Shown: positions 1 through 8,870, counted from the stretch's first letter. The stretch: DNA of 15,001 nucleotides from an uncultured bacterium (GCA_900548225.1 URJM01000052.1:1-15001); one strand, 5' to 3'. Made by a program: numbers and translations. The notes: a model not told the origin generated them from the letters alone.

Positions 1-1
1 G

Positions 2-2089
2 GAGGAGGCCACGGTTCTCCGCCACCGCATGGAATACCGCCTCTTCTCCAGGGAGATGCGCCGTCTCGGCAAGCCCGAGGACAGCATCGTCTACGGAATC
101 CAGAATACGCTGGTCAGGATGCGGCCCGTGGATGAGTTCTCGGGTGTCATCGGCGGGGAAATCCATCTGGATGCCGCCCGCAACGAAATGGAGGCCGTGC
201 AGGTGACGGTTTTTGCGGGGGAAGGTCAGCTCCACCATGTGGAGGCACGATTCTCAAAGCCGATGACCAATGCCGACGGAGCGGTAATCCCCGCCGAATG
301 CCTCCGGGTGCGCCGCCTGGGATATGTGAAGACATGCGTGCCCACATACAAGGTGGACTACGTGGGACTCTACCCAGACCCGCTTATGCCCGCAACACCG
401 TTCGACGTGGCGCCATACGGGGACGAGACACTCTGGGTCGACGTGGTGGTCGCCCCGGACGCAGCCCCAGGCATCTACAAGGGAACGCTCGCCATCCAGT
501 CGCGAAATGCCGACTTGACGGAAATCCCGGTGACACTCCGCGTGCGAAACTTCAACATCCCCCGCAAGAGCAGCATCGTCAGCGCCTTCGGCGCTTGGTT
601 CTGGCCCTCACTGCCGTATGTGGTGGACGAGTGGGCGCTCTACGAGGACATGCTGGAACACCGCGTGACGCCATACTCCGTCGCCCGCACGCCCAAGATG
701 GTCCAGAAGCCTTTCCTGCAACTTGGCGAGTCCGACGCCCTGGAAATCTTCGTGGACAGCAAGATGGCCGGAACGCTGAAGGTCTCCCTGAAGGCCGCCG
801 ACGGCGGCGCCCCGCGCACGCTTGACCGTGCCATCCTCCAGGGCGAAAACCTCGTCCGCCTCGAGAATCTCTCAGAGCTACTGCCGACGGGACGCCTCTA
901 CAAGGTCGCCTTTGAGCTCGAAAACGCCCCGGGCGCCGAACTCTCGCTGGCGCTTCGACGTGGCGCAGACGGCTCTACCCTGGAACTTCTGCCAGCCACA
1001 TTCCACAGCGTGGTTCTCGGACGGGACGGCGAACGCTCCTCGTGGCCGACCTGGGAGTATCTCGCAATCGGCGAAGGAACCACGCCCCCAGTGATGGACT
1101 GGAGCGAGTTCGACGCTGATGTGCAACGGGGCCTCGACCTCGGAATCACCGCCCACAACACAATCTTCGGGGAGGACTTCGAGGTCTGGATAAAGCCATA
1201 CCGCGACCACCTTGTCGAAAAGGGCTGGATCGATCTCTTCTACACATACCTGGCGGACGAGCCCGTCCCCGAGGACTACCCGCTGGTCAACGAACGGCAG
1301 GAACCCGTCAAGAAATATGCGGGGACCGACCTGATGAACATGATGACCGCACGGAGCTTCCCTCCGGAACTCTGCTTCGTGGACACCTGGTGCCCCGAGG
1401 TCTACTCATTCAATCCGGAGGGCGCCGCCGCCGAACAGGCCAAGAACCGTAATGTCTGGTGGTATGTGGCCTTTGGAGCCCGCCCGCCTTACCCCAATGT
1501 CTGGATTGACTCGCCAATCACCGAGACACGGGTCTGGCTCTGGCAGACCTGGAAGCACGACCTCGACGGCATCCTCTACTGGAGCGTCAACTGGTGGCCA
1601 TTGGCAGACCCCTGGCGCACCGGCGAAACCTACAAGGTCTCAAATGGCGACGGAAATTTCCTCTATCCCGATGCATCCGGAAAGCCCATCGCATCCATCC
1701 GATGGGAGGTCCTGCGGGACGGATTCGAAGACTACGAACTCTTCTGTATGCTGGAGGCCGCACGGGACGAAATCGGAGACGGAAATCCGGCGCTGACGGA
1801 GCGAATCTCGACGCTCCTGGCGGTGAACCCCGAGGTCTGCGTCTCCTGGGAGAAGTACACCTACGACGCCGCGAAGATCCTCTCCGAGCGCGTAAAGCTC
1901 ATGGACTGCCTGGAGGAGGCCGTCGCCTTCCTGGGGCACCAGCCCGAAATCACGCGCCGCCCCCGCCGACGCCCCGGCATGAGCCAGGCGGAAATCGACG
2001 CGGCCGTCCAGGCATTCCGCCTCAGCGAGGACGCACGCCAGCGCAAGGTCGCCGAGGAGTATCAGAAGGTGTTTGACGCAAACAAGTAA
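2..2089 (+). CDS. DUF4091 glycosidase-like protein (5' partial)
   Basis: This is probably a carbohydrate-active protein, because DUF4091 proteins carry a glycoside-hydrolase-like barrel; the substrate is unknown. The frame is open to the left edge, and codons before the ATG at 29 are all sense, so the gene likely begins outside the window and any signal peptide is not visible. Counting from the ATG at 29, residues about 20-185 form beta-rich N-terminal domains. Residues about 225-345 look like an inserted beta-sandwich. The barrel-like part follows, with YTYLADEP (Glu411 a candidate active-site residue) and the Trp-rich GILYWSVNWWPLADPW. The DUF4091 signature RWEVLRDGFEDYELF lies near residues 556-570. 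The C-terminus is a charged helical tail. A GC-rich hairpin follows the stop, and the next gene starts 114 nt downstream on the same strand. The family is well supported; the activity is not. Confidence 0.85.
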   Translation, partial: EEATVLRHRMEYRLFSREMRRLGKPEDSIVYGIQNTLVRMRPVDEFSGVIGGEIHLDAARNEMEAVQVTVFAGEGQLHHVEARFSKPMTNADGAVIPAECLRVRRLGYVKTCVPTYKVDYVGLYPDPLMPATPFDVAPYGDETLWVDVVVAPDAAPGIYKGTLAIQSRNADLTEIPVTLRVRNFNIPRKSSIVSAFGAWFWPSLPYVVDEWALYEDMLEHRVTPYSVARTPKMVQKPFLQLGESDALEIFVDSKMAGTLKVSLKAADGGAPRTLDRAILQGENLVRLENLSELLPTGRLYKVAFELENAPGAELSLALRRGADGSTLELLPATFHSVVLGRDGERSSWPTWEYLAIGEGTTPPVMDWSEFDADVQRGLDLGITAHNTIFGEDFEVWIKPYRDHLVEKGWIDLFYTYLADEPVPEDYPLVNERQEPVKKYAGTDLMNMMTARSFPPELCFVDTWCPEVYSFNPEGAAAEQAKNRNVWWYVAFGARPPYPNVWIDSPITETRVWLWQTWKHDLDGILYWSVNWWPLADPWRTGETYKVSNGDGNFLYPDASGKPIASIRWEVLRDGFEDYELFCMLEAARDEIGDGNPALTERISTLLAVNPEVCVSWEKYTYDAAKILSERVKLMDCLEEAVAFLGHQPEITRRPRRRPGMSQAEIDAAVQAFRLSEDARQRKVAEEYQKVFDANK

Positions 2090-2102
2090 TGACGTTATAA
2101 GC

Positions 2103-2130
2103 GGGGAGAGGGGGATTGCCCTCCCTCCCT
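2103..2130 (+). terminator. GC-rich hairpin after the DUF4091 gene
   Basis: Positions 2103-2114 (GGGGAGAGGGGG) pair with 2119-2130 across a 4-base loop. There are two G-T pairs and one internal mismatch. It begins 13 nt after the stop codon. No T-run follows, so it is not a textbook intrinsic terminator; it could be a Rho-assisted stop or a stabiliser of the mRNA 3' end. Confidence 0.35.
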
Positions 2131-2203
2131 GCGAAAACCACAGTTGCAATTGCCCTTTCCACTGCCGACGGCGTGTCGGCTCCCCACTCTTTTTCCATCC
2201 ACA

Positions 2204-5200
2204 ATGAAGAATACTCTCGCTTTTTTGTTGCTTCCAGTGATGCTTTTTGCCGGCACCCTTCTAAAGAACGGCAGTTTCGAGCAGGGGCTGGCGGAATGGA
2301 GTGCAAGGTGGGGAAGCCCCGTGGTAAGCCAGGAGTCATCCGTCCATGGCTCCCGTTCCCTTCTTCTGGAGGGGGAGCGTGCCTGCGTCCTGCAGTCGAT
2401 TGAGCTTGAGGAGGGCGTCACCTACGAGGTCAGCGGATATGTCAAGGGCGAGGGGATTCCTTCCGGGGATGGCAATGGCGCACGCCTCGTCCTGGAGGGC
2501 AACAATCGATGGCTTCGGGTCACAAGCCATCTTGACGAGACCCCGGACGCAGGGACCTTCGACTGGAGGTTCATGAGGGGGCTGTTCACGGCGGAACGGA
2601 CAAACGGCACCACAGTGGGCATCGCCCCGACTCTTGTCGGCGGAGGAAAGGCGTGGTTTGACAATATCAAGGTGAGAGCCGTGGCGAAGGAGAACACGGA
2701 CGCCGCGCCGCAAAAGTCATTCCGGAAGAACTACGGGTCCTTCGTGGCGGACGGGTGGCTATACCCAGGACAGGGGACCCAGGACGACTCCCTGGGAGTC
2801 CGGGGCTTCTTCGCCCCCGGGGACGCAGTGGACATGCACCTCGCCCTCCAGGGAACCGGGGCATGCAATGTCTCCCTCGTGCTGCATGACGCACGGGGCG
2901 GAGAGCTGTGGCGGCAGGAGCTCCAGGGAGTCACCCTCCCACTCCAGAAAACCTTCGTCCTCGAGGGAAAGTTCCCCAAGGGGTACTATGTCATGGACGG
3001 GGAGGTCACGGGGGAGGACGGCCGGCGCGCCTTCTTCTGCCAGGGGGCGTTCGTCGTCCAGGACAACCCCCTGGAACCCCGCGATACGTTCTACTCCTTC
3101 GGATATGGCGTGGATGCCCGGTTCGCCGACGGATACAAGCGCATCGGAACGGGGAACATCAGCCTGAAGCTCTTCTGGGACAGCTACTATATGCGGACCC
3201 CACAGTTCCTCTGCGACTTCAATCTGAACCAGTACAGGAGATTCCTGGAAAACGACGACTTCGAACTGGATTTCCATGTATGCACGGCGTGCAGTAAGGA
3301 ACTCCGGCGGGACGACGAGGCGGTGGCGGCCGGATTGTCATACGTCAACGACCGCCTGCAGCAGACTATCTCCGAACTGGTCACGCTCGTTGCCGAGGCG
3401 ACCAAGGGGCGTGTCGCCACCTGGAGCGCAGGCCAGGAGATTCCCAGCAGCGCCACTATCAAGTTCAAATTCTGCGGAAGCTGGGCTGAATCCATGGCGC
3501 AGCAGGTGATTCTCTGCCGCATCATCTCACGGGCAGTCCGCAAGGTGGACCCGTCAATCCCGTTCTGGATTGGCGCAAACAACCAGATCTCGGCCATCGA
3601 ACCATACGAGCGCATTGTCCTGGAAGACCTGAAGGACGAGTTTGACGGATACCTCATTGACGGATATACCGGCAACTGGGATCTGTCCCTGGGCAATGTG
3701 CCGCCGCCAGAGGTGAATACCCTGGAGTTCATCGAAAGGTCGTCGAAGCTGGCGGTGAGCGTCGGGAAGACCCCAGTCATACGCAACAACGAAGTCGGAT
3801 ATGCAGTCCTCTACGGCTCGCCGCTGGACACGGGACTGACAATCCAGCAGGCGGAGTACACCGCGCGTTCCCTCATCCTGAACCGCGTGGCGGGAGTGCT
3901 GTCATACTCCATCTTCCGGCCCAACGAGTATGCCGAGGCAGATGTGAGCGACGAGAAGGCCAGAAGCATGAATACCATCTGGCGGACGGTCAGCCCCGCA
4001 ACTGGGGAGCTGGTGGGAGTGCCGCTCCCCGGCGCGGCAATGTTCGCAACGCTCGCACGGGAACTGGCTTTCGTCAAATGCACCGGCAAATCCGTCTACG
4101 GAAAGTTCTATCTGTATCTCTTTGAACGGAAGGATGGCAGAAGCGTCGCGACACTTTGGAACCGCGAGAAGGCCGAGAATGTGACCATGGGGATTTCCAG
4201 CGACGCGAAGCTCGTCACAATGCTTGGCGAGGAGTCCACGCTTTCCCCGGGGGCAGTCGTCTCAGTCTCCACCGCCCCGGTCTACATCGTTTCCGACACG
4301 CCCTCCGGCCAGCTGCTTCAGGAGCTCCGCGCGTCTATCCTGGATTCCGTCCCCGGCTTCCGCGTGTCCGGGCTTCGGGAGAACCGTGACCAGCTCGCGG
4401 TCTTCGTCAACAACTATGGGGACGATGTCATCGAGGGTGAAATCATGATGGACGGTCAGGAGCCACTGCCAATCTCGGTTCTGCCACACACGGAGAAGAA
4501 GACGCTTGTCCCATACGCCCCCAAGGGAGAGTTCCTCAACGGCGGAAAGTCCACTGCGTTTGTGGACGAGGCGCCGCCGCCAGTCCAGGTTGCCCGCCTC
4601 TCCAGCAAGCCGATATTGGACGGGACTGGCGCCTGGCTGGAGGGAATCCCCTCCTTCGCCCTGGGATACCCAAAGGATATCTATCCCCGCTCCGCACTCC
4701 AGCCAGAAAAGGCGTACTTCAAGACGGATTACAGCCCCGACAAGCACAATTTCGCCGCAGAATGCCATCTGGCATACGACGGGGAGTTCATTTATCTGGC
4801 GGCAAGGGTGGACGACCCGTTCCGCTGCCAGCGCTTCAAGGGGGCTGACCTCTGGCGCGGAGACTCATTGCAATTCTCACTGGCAACGGAGGCTGTCCCC
4901 CCGGAGTCCGTCCGACTGGACGAGGGAGACGAAGGACGCCGCGGACTCTTCAACTATGCGGCCGCACTGGGAAATGACGGGGAGGTCCTCCTGGAAAGGC
5001 AGGACGGAGCGCCCGCACCGGCGGAAATCCACGCAAATGTGACACGAAATGGCGACTTCACCTTCTATGAAATCGCCATCCCATGGAAGGCTCTCGGAAC
5101 CACGCCACAGGAGGCAACGGCACTCCGGATGGGATTCGTCATCTTCGACAGCCTCTCTGACACCGCCGCCGAACCCCCGTATTGGCTCTCCTTCGGACAG

Positions 5201-5257
5201 GGAGTCGCCGGAGGCGAGGACGCCGCAAAATTCGTCCCGCTATTCCTCGCTCAATGA
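2204..5257 (+). CDS. exported multi-domain glycosidase-like protein
   Basis: This is a likely exported glycan-degrading or glycan-binding protein of 1017 residues. The frame is open from 2144, but the ATG at 2204 is chosen because it begins a Sec-type signal peptide (MKNTLAFLLLPVMLFAG). No Shine-Dalgarno site precedes either start. Residues about 20-160 look like a CBM4/9-type beta-sandwich (NGSFEQGLAEW near its start). Residues about 185-300 form another beta domain. Residues about 300-640 resemble a clan GH-A type barrel. WSAGQEI (Glu412) and IRNNEVGY (Glu530) are candidate acid/base and nucleophile, inferred from spacing and strand-end context only. A small beta domain follows (about 640-720). 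Residues about 795-1017 resemble a CBM9/DOMON-like domain, with ILDG near its start and AYDGEFIYLAARVDDPF inside. I cannot assign a GH family. It lies downstream of the DUF4091 gene and may share its substrate. Confidence 0.8.
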   Translation: MKNTLAFLLLPVMLFAGTLLKNGSFEQGLAEWSARWGSPVVSQESSVHGSRSLLLEGERACVLQSIELEEGVTYEVSGYVKGEGIPSGDGNGARLVLEGNNRWLRVTSHLDETPDAGTFDWRFMRGLFTAERTNGTTVGIAPTLVGGGKAWFDNIKVRAVAKENTDAAPQKSFRKNYGSFVADGWLYPGQGTQDDSLGVRGFFAPGDAVDMHLALQGTGACNVSLVLHDARGGELWRQELQGVTLPLQKTFVLEGKFPKGYYVMDGEVTGEDGRRAFFCQGAFVVQDNPLEPRDTFYSFGYGVDARFADGYKRIGTGNISLKLFWDSYYMRTPQFLCDFNLNQYRRFLENDDFELDFHVCTACSKELRRDDEAVAAGLSYVNDRLQQTISELVTLVAEATKGRVATWSAGQEIPSSATIKFKFCGSWAESMAQQVILCRIISRAVRKVDPSIPFWIGANNQISAIEPYERIVLEDLKDEFDGYLIDGYTGNWDLSLGNVPPPEVNTLEFIERSSKLAVSVGKTPVIRNNEVGYAVLYGSPLDTGLTIQQAEYTARSLILNRVAGVLSYSIFRPNEYAEADVSDEKARSMNTIWRTVSPATGELVGVPLPGAAMFATLARELAFVKCTGKSVYGKFYLYLFERKDGRSVATLWNREKAENVTMGISSDAKLVTMLGEESTLSPGAVVSVSTAPVYIVSDTPSGQLLQELRASILDSVPGFRVSGLRENRDQLAVFVNNYGDDVIEGEIMMDGQEPLPISVLPHTEKKTLVPYAPKGEFLNGGKSTAFVDEAPPPVQVARLSSKPILDGTGAWLEGIPSFALGYPKDIYPRSALQPEKAYFKTDYSPDKHNFAAECHLAYDGEFIYLAARVDDPFRCQRFKGADLWRGDSLQFSLATEAVPPESVRLDEGDEGRRGLFNYAAALGNDGEVLLERQDGAPAPAEIHANVTRNGDFTFYEIAIPWKALGTTPQEATALRMGFVIFDSLSDTAAEPPYWLSFGQGVAGGEDAAKFVPLFLAQ

Positions 5258-5267
5258 CAGTATGTAG

Positions 5268-5315
5268 GCCGTGGGTGGCGCGAACGCCACAAAGGCGCAA
5301 AACGCAACCCACGGC
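5268..5315 (+). terminator. branched stem-loop after the 2204-5257 gene
   Basis: The element lies 10 nt after the stop codon at 5257. A 7-bp outer stem (5268-5274 with 5309-5315) encloses a perfect 6-bp hairpin (5275-5280 with 5285-5290, loop CGAA). It also encloses a short 3-bp hairpin of the type GCG-CAAAA-CGC near 5295-5305. Together they could form a three-way junction. No T-run follows, so it may be a transcript 3'-end structure, a terminator needing a factor, or a small dispersed palindromic element. Confidence 0.4.
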
Positions 5316-5377
5316 AAAGCCAACTCCTCAACATAATTATTTCGATAATCAGTGCTGCAATCCCATGAATAGATGAT

Positions 5378-5631
5378 ATTCGTGTGCATTCGTGGTTCTG
5401 AATTATCCCATTATTTTCGTGCCTTTCGTGCTTTTCGTGGTTAAATCCTTCTTTTGCCACTCGTGTGCATTCGTGTGCATTCGTGGTTCTTCCTCTCCCC
5501 TCTTCTTATTTTCGTGCCTTTCGTGCTTTTCGTGGTTAAATAATTCTTTTGCCATTCGTGCCCATTCGTGTGCATTCGTGGTTCTGATTTTTCCCATTAT
5601 TTTCGTGCTTTTCGTGCTTTTCGTGGTTTGA
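5378..5631 (-). repeat. composite CACGAA repeat array, three units, reading leftward
   Basis: This array fills most of the gene-free stretch 5258-5766. On the - strand each unit of about 85-90 bp has four parts: an A part of CACGAAT words spaced 10 bp, an AT-rich linker, a B part of CACGAAA words spaced 9 bp, and a second linker. On the + strand it reads as ATTCGTG steps (5378-5399, 5460-5491, 5554-5585) and TTTTCGTG steps (5414-5446, 5508-5542, 5600-5630). The same family occurs in opposite orientation at 14478-14729. A small AT hairpin (ATTAT-TTCG-ATAAT, 5336-5349) precedes it. I see nothing else in 5632-5766 except a pyrimidine-rich leader before the next gene. Minus-strand frames through the array are low-complexity artefacts. 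Confidence 0.9.
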
Positions 5632-5766
5632 TATTCCTGTCCGGCCTGTCCTTCTCCGGGCATTAGGCGAACCCACAGCGGCGAACCCCGTGGAGGGACT
5701 TACATTGTGGGGAGTTATCCGAAACCCTTGTAGGCTTGCCTTGCCGACGCCTCCCTTCAATTCCCC

Positions 5767-7599
5767 ATGGCAATTCCCCGTCCCGAATACCCTCGTCCGC
5801 AATTCGTGCGCGACACCTGGCTGAACCTCAACGGCGTCTGGACCATCGAGTTTGACCCCGGCAAGAGCGGCGAGGAGAGAAAACTCCACGAGAGCCACGG
5901 CTTCGCGCAGAAGATCACCGTGCCCTTCTGCCCGGAGAGCAGACTCTCCGGCGTAATGCATACGGATTTCATCGAAAGGATGTACTACCATCGGACGCTT
6001 ACGGTGCCGAAGGCGTGGTCCGGACGGCGTGTGCTGTTGCACTTCGGGGCGGTGGACTACGACTGCAAGGTCTTCATCGACGGAAAGTTCGCCGGACGCC
6101 ACGTGGGTTCCAGCGACGCCTTCTGCTTCGACATCACCGTGCTGACAAAGCCCGGGAAGCGCCACCATCTTGTCGTCGAAGTCGCCGACGAGCTGCGCAG
6201 TTGCCTGCAGCCCGGCGGCAAGCAGAGCATGGGCTATGATTCCTTCGGCTGCTCCTATACCCGCACCACAGGCATCTGGCAGACGGTCTGGATGGAGGCG
6301 ACCGACAACCGTGCGTTAAGTTATGTCCAAATACGCCCGGATCTGGACGGCGGGCAGTTCTTCTTCCTGCCGGAATACCATGCGGCCGAAACCACCGACA
6401 AGGCTACCATCACCGTATACGACTCTGACGGCAAGAAGGTCATGGGGCAGGCCACGGGAGCGGCGGCGGATGGCGTGCCCATCGCGGTCAAACTCAAGAA
6501 GGCCATCTCCTGGGAACCCGGAAATCCCTATCTCTACCAGTTGAAGTATGAACTGCGGGATGCAGGGGGAGCCCTGCTGGACGAGGTGCGCTCCTATGCA
6601 GGACTGCGCAAGGTCTCCGTCGTCGGCGACCAGTTCCTCCTGAACAACAAGCCGATTTTCCAGCGGCTCGTCCTCGACCAGGGATTCTATCCCGACGGAA
6701 TCTGGACAGCGCCGTCGGATGACGCACTCCGCCAGGACATCGAGCTCTCCATGGCCGCCGGCTTCAACGGGGCGCGCCTCCACCAGAAGGTCTTCGAGCC
6801 GCGTTTCCACTACTGGGCGGACAAATTGGGCTACCTGACCTGGGCGGAGTCGCCCTCCTGGGGGATGGGATGCTGCGTCCCCCATATTAATACGCCAGAA
6901 CAGGTCTGGCACTCATTCGCGAATTTCACCGCGGAATGGACCAACTTGATGCGGCAGGACTTCAATTCGCCCTCCGTGATTGCCTGGACGCCACTCAACG
7001 AGACTGGCGCCATCGAGGGCGAGTCCATACATGTCCTGCGCCTCCTCCAGGAGCGGGTCTACGACCTCACGAAGGCGCTGGACCCCACGCGCCCCTGCAA
7101 CGAGACCAGCGGATTTGTCCATGCGAAGACCGACCTCTGGACCGTCCACGCCTACTGCAGGAGCGCCGAGGAACTGCGCGATACGCTGGTGCCGACCAGC
7201 GACAAGCCCGCCACGGCCTACTGCAGCGAATTCTCCAGGGAGAAGCTCCGGGCAGACCAGCCCGTGATGATGCGGATGCTGGAGACCGGCTATCATGGAC
7301 AGCCCTATATCCCGGACGAGATTGGCGGGTTCAAGTACCTCCCGCCAAAGAAAAAGGATTTCAGCAAACGCTCATGGGGATACTATGGGATGAATCTCTG
7401 CGACGCCAAGGAGTGGCTGAGGCTCATGGACGAACAGATCCGGATGCTGGAGTCCCTCCCGCAGGTCGCTGGCTTCTGCTATACCCAGCTCACCGATGTC
7501 GAGCAGGAGCAGAACGGCGTCTATTGCTACGACCGGAGCCTCAAGGTGCCCGTCGAGGAACTGGCCAAGACCTTCGGCCACGGCAAGCTTACCCGCTAG
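5767..7599 (+). CDS. glycoside hydrolase family 2 protein
   Basis: This is a GH2-type exo-glycosidase of 610 residues; family members cleave beta-galactosides, beta-glucuronides or beta-mannosides, and the substrate here cannot be told. Residues about 8-185 form the sugar-binding jelly roll (YPRPQFVRDTWLNLNG at the start). Residues about 190-285 form the Ig-like domain. The TIM barrel follows, with LDQGFYPDGIW, GFNGARLHQK and HYWADKLGYLTW. WTPLNETG places the acid/base at Glu412, and YIPDEIGGFK places the nucleophile at Glu518. The N-terminus matches the usual start of short GH2 proteins, there is no signal peptide, and no Shine-Dalgarno site is visible (leader CTCCCTTCAATTCCCC). It is therefore probably cytoplasmic. 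It ends soon after the barrel, without the extra C-terminal domain of LacZ-type enzymes. The AraC-family regulator starts 212 nt downstream. Confidence 0.92.
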   Translation: MAIPRPEYPRPQFVRDTWLNLNGVWTIEFDPGKSGEERKLHESHGFAQKITVPFCPESRLSGVMHTDFIERMYYHRTLTVPKAWSGRRVLLHFGAVDYDCKVFIDGKFAGRHVGSSDAFCFDITVLTKPGKRHHLVVEVADELRSCLQPGGKQSMGYDSFGCSYTRTTGIWQTVWMEATDNRALSYVQIRPDLDGGQFFFLPEYHAAETTDKATITVYDSDGKKVMGQATGAAADGVPIAVKLKKAISWEPGNPYLYQLKYELRDAGGALLDEVRSYAGLRKVSVVGDQFLLNNKPIFQRLVLDQGFYPDGIWTAPSDDALRQDIELSMAAGFNGARLHQKVFEPRFHYWADKLGYLTWAESPSWGMGCCVPHINTPEQVWHSFANFTAEWTNLMRQDFNSPSVIAWTPLNETGAIEGESIHVLRLLQERVYDLTKALDPTRPCNETSGFVHAKTDLWTVHAYCRSAEELRDTLVPTSDKPATAYCSEFSREKLRADQPVMMRMLETGYHGQPYIPDEIGGFKYLPPKKKDFSKRSWGYYGMNLCDAKEWLRLMDEQIRMLESLPQVAGFCYTQLTDVEQEQNGVYCYDRSLKVPVEELAKTFGHGKLTR

Positions 7600-7811
7600 G
7601 CGCACGCCGGGTATTCCACGCCCACAAGACAAACGCGAAGCAGCTTCTGGCAAACATGGTCTCCAGCCCTTGCCTGTGAATTGCGGCAAAGCATTTTACA
7701 GCCAAGAGACGTTCCTTCCCCTCTTCAGGCTGCCCGCGCACGGCATAAACGAATGCGGCAAGGGCAGCGGATTCCCGTTCCCCGCAGGCCCCCAACCACT
7801 GCATCATCTGC

Positions 7812-8648
7812 ATGAAAAACCAGAAGACATTTCTGTTTGCCCCGGGGTCGGTCAGTCTCGGCACGACCTTGAGCAATGTGGGGCATGAATTTGTCACTGG
7901 CTCCTATAGAAATGACTGTTGGCTGAGGGGCACCTCCGAGTTCTACGTCTGGCAATACACATTGGCAGGCTGCGGTTTTGTGAAGATGCCCGACGGAGCC
8001 ATCAGGAGCGACAAGGGGAAGGCAATCCTTGTCAAGATCCCGTCCTCGGCAACCTATTTCCATCCCGCGGGCGTGGAGCCATGGGAATTCATCTACGTCA
8101 CCGTGGCGGGGGAGGAGGCGTGCCGCATCTGTGCGCATCTCGTCGAAACATACGGGAATGTCCTGATGCTTCCGGATTCCTCCGCATGTGTCAGGCAGGC
8201 CTGGAGGATATTCGAGGAGGGGACAAAGGAGAGAATCACCTCCCAGTACGCCGCATCCGAGGCCGCATACGCATTTCTCATGGCACTGCTGGGGGATATG
8301 GATGGGACCGACCAGGGCCTCGTCGCAAGAAGGCTCCTCGACAAGATCACCGCGTGGGTCGCACTCCACATCGAGGAGAATATCAACTGCGAAAGGCTCG
8401 CCAGGAAATTCGGCTATTCGAAAAGGCACTTCTCAAGGATATTCAGCGTGGCCACTGGAACCACGCCGCAACAGTTCATCTGTGAAACGAGAATGAGAAT
8501 GGCGGCAATGCTGCTGCAGGGCGAGGGGGCGACTGTCAAGGAGATTGCAGGAAAGGTGGGATTCACGGATGTGAGCTACTTCTGCAAGCTCTTCCGAAAG
8601 TATCACGGAATCTCCCCGAAGAGATATCGCAACGGCCTGAAGGTGTAG
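7812..8648 (+). CDS. AraC-family transcriptional regulator
   Basis: This is a DNA-binding regulator of 278 residues. Residues about 10-140 look like the beta-rich, cupin-like sensing domain of AraC proteins (FYVWQYTLAGCGFV, then YFHPAGVEPWEFIYVTV). Residues about 180-275 are the double helix-turn-helix domain: LARKFGYSKRHFSRIF forms the first motif, and EIAGKVGFTDVSYFCKLFRK with HGISPKRYR the second. Family members usually bind a sugar or related ligand and activate neighbouring catabolic genes. The position between the GH2 gene and the pseudopilin operon makes both likely targets (inference). No Shine-Dalgarno site precedes the ATG; the start is chosen because the sensing domain begins directly after it. 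The upstream gap 7600-7811 has no clear promoter match that I can see. A bulged hairpin with a T-rich tail follows the gene. Confidence 0.93.
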   Translation: MKNQKTFLFAPGSVSLGTTLSNVGHEFVTGSYRNDCWLRGTSEFYVWQYTLAGCGFVKMPDGAIRSDKGKAILVKIPSSATYFHPAGVEPWEFIYVTVAGEEACRICAHLVETYGNVLMLPDSSACVRQAWRIFEEGTKERITSQYAASEAAYAFLMALLGDMDGTDQGLVARRLLDKITAWVALHIEENINCERLARKFGYSKRHFSRIFSVATGTTPQQFICETRMRMAAMLLQGEGATVKEIAGKVGFTDVSYFCKLFRKYHGISPKRYRNGLKV

Positions 8649-8682
8649 CCCGAAACAATACAATGCGGAAGCATGCCCCGGC

Positions 8683-8706
8683 GAAAAGGCCGCTATATGG
8701 CTTTTC
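8683..8706 (+). terminator. possible terminator after the AraC gene
   Basis: GAAAAGGCC (8683-8691) pairs with GGCTTTTC (8699-8706) across a 7-base loop, with one bulged G. A pyrimidine- and T-rich stretch follows, including TTTTTT near 8730. It would separate the regulator from the pseudopilin promoter at 8768. The stem is modest and the T-run is distant. Confidence 0.35.
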
Positions 8707-8767
8707 CCCATGTCCTTATATTCCTATTTTTTGGCGTATTATTCAAATGAAAAAGTGCCGTATCGTC

Positions 8768-8797
8768 TTGATTTACCTAGCATTCTATGTCTATAAT
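8768..8797 (+). promoter_or_regulatory. sigma70-like promoter of the pseudopilin operon
   Basis: TTGATT (8768-8773) and TATAAT (8792-8797) are separated by 18 bp, in the most AT-rich stretch upstream of any gene here. Transcription would start near 8804, giving a leader of about 67 nt. A canonical ribosome binding site and the pseudopilin start follow. This is the best promoter match in the window. Confidence 0.65.
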
Positions 8798-8856
8798 AAG
8801 AAAAATGCAGTATGGGCGAATCTTTTTATTTTTGGCTTTCATTTACTCAAAAGGAC

Positions 8857-8862
8857 AGGAGG
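8857..8862 (+). promoter_or_regulatory. Shine-Dalgarno site of the pseudopilin
   Basis: AGGAGG lies 8 nt before the ATG at 8871. It decides the start against the in-frame ATG at 8787, which lies just before the -10 element. It is the only canonical Shine-Dalgarno site I see ahead of a gene in this window. Confidence 0.75.
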
Positions 8863-8870
8863 CTGTGGTC

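Noticed and set aside
2144..2203. Upstream ATG start for the large glycosidase-like gene
   Set aside because: It would bury the clear signal peptide that begins at 2204.
5378..5631. CRISPR-like array
   Set aside because: The parts between words are themselves conserved linkers, not unique spacers; word length is 9-10 bp and no cas gene is present.
5403..5663. Minus-strand frame with TTKSTKSTK and NHEKHERHE runs, possibly a repeat protein
   Set aside because: It is the translation of the CACGAA repeat array; its sequence is low-complexity and follows the DNA period, and the same family occurs as non-coding DNA in the opposite orientation at 14478-14729.
5536..6168. 210-residue minus-strand frame
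   Set aside because: Its start region is antisense to the well-supported GH2 gene and its end runs through the repeat array.
6936..7679. 247-residue + frame inside the GH2 gene
   Set aside because: It is an alternative-frame shadow of the GH2 barrel region rich in Arg, Gly and Ala, with no recognisable motif.
8787..8870. Upstream ATG start for the pseudopilin
   Set aside because: It lies before the -10 element and would give a pseudopilin leader of about 35 residues; the ATG at 8871 has AGGAGG at proper spacing and a 7-residue leader.
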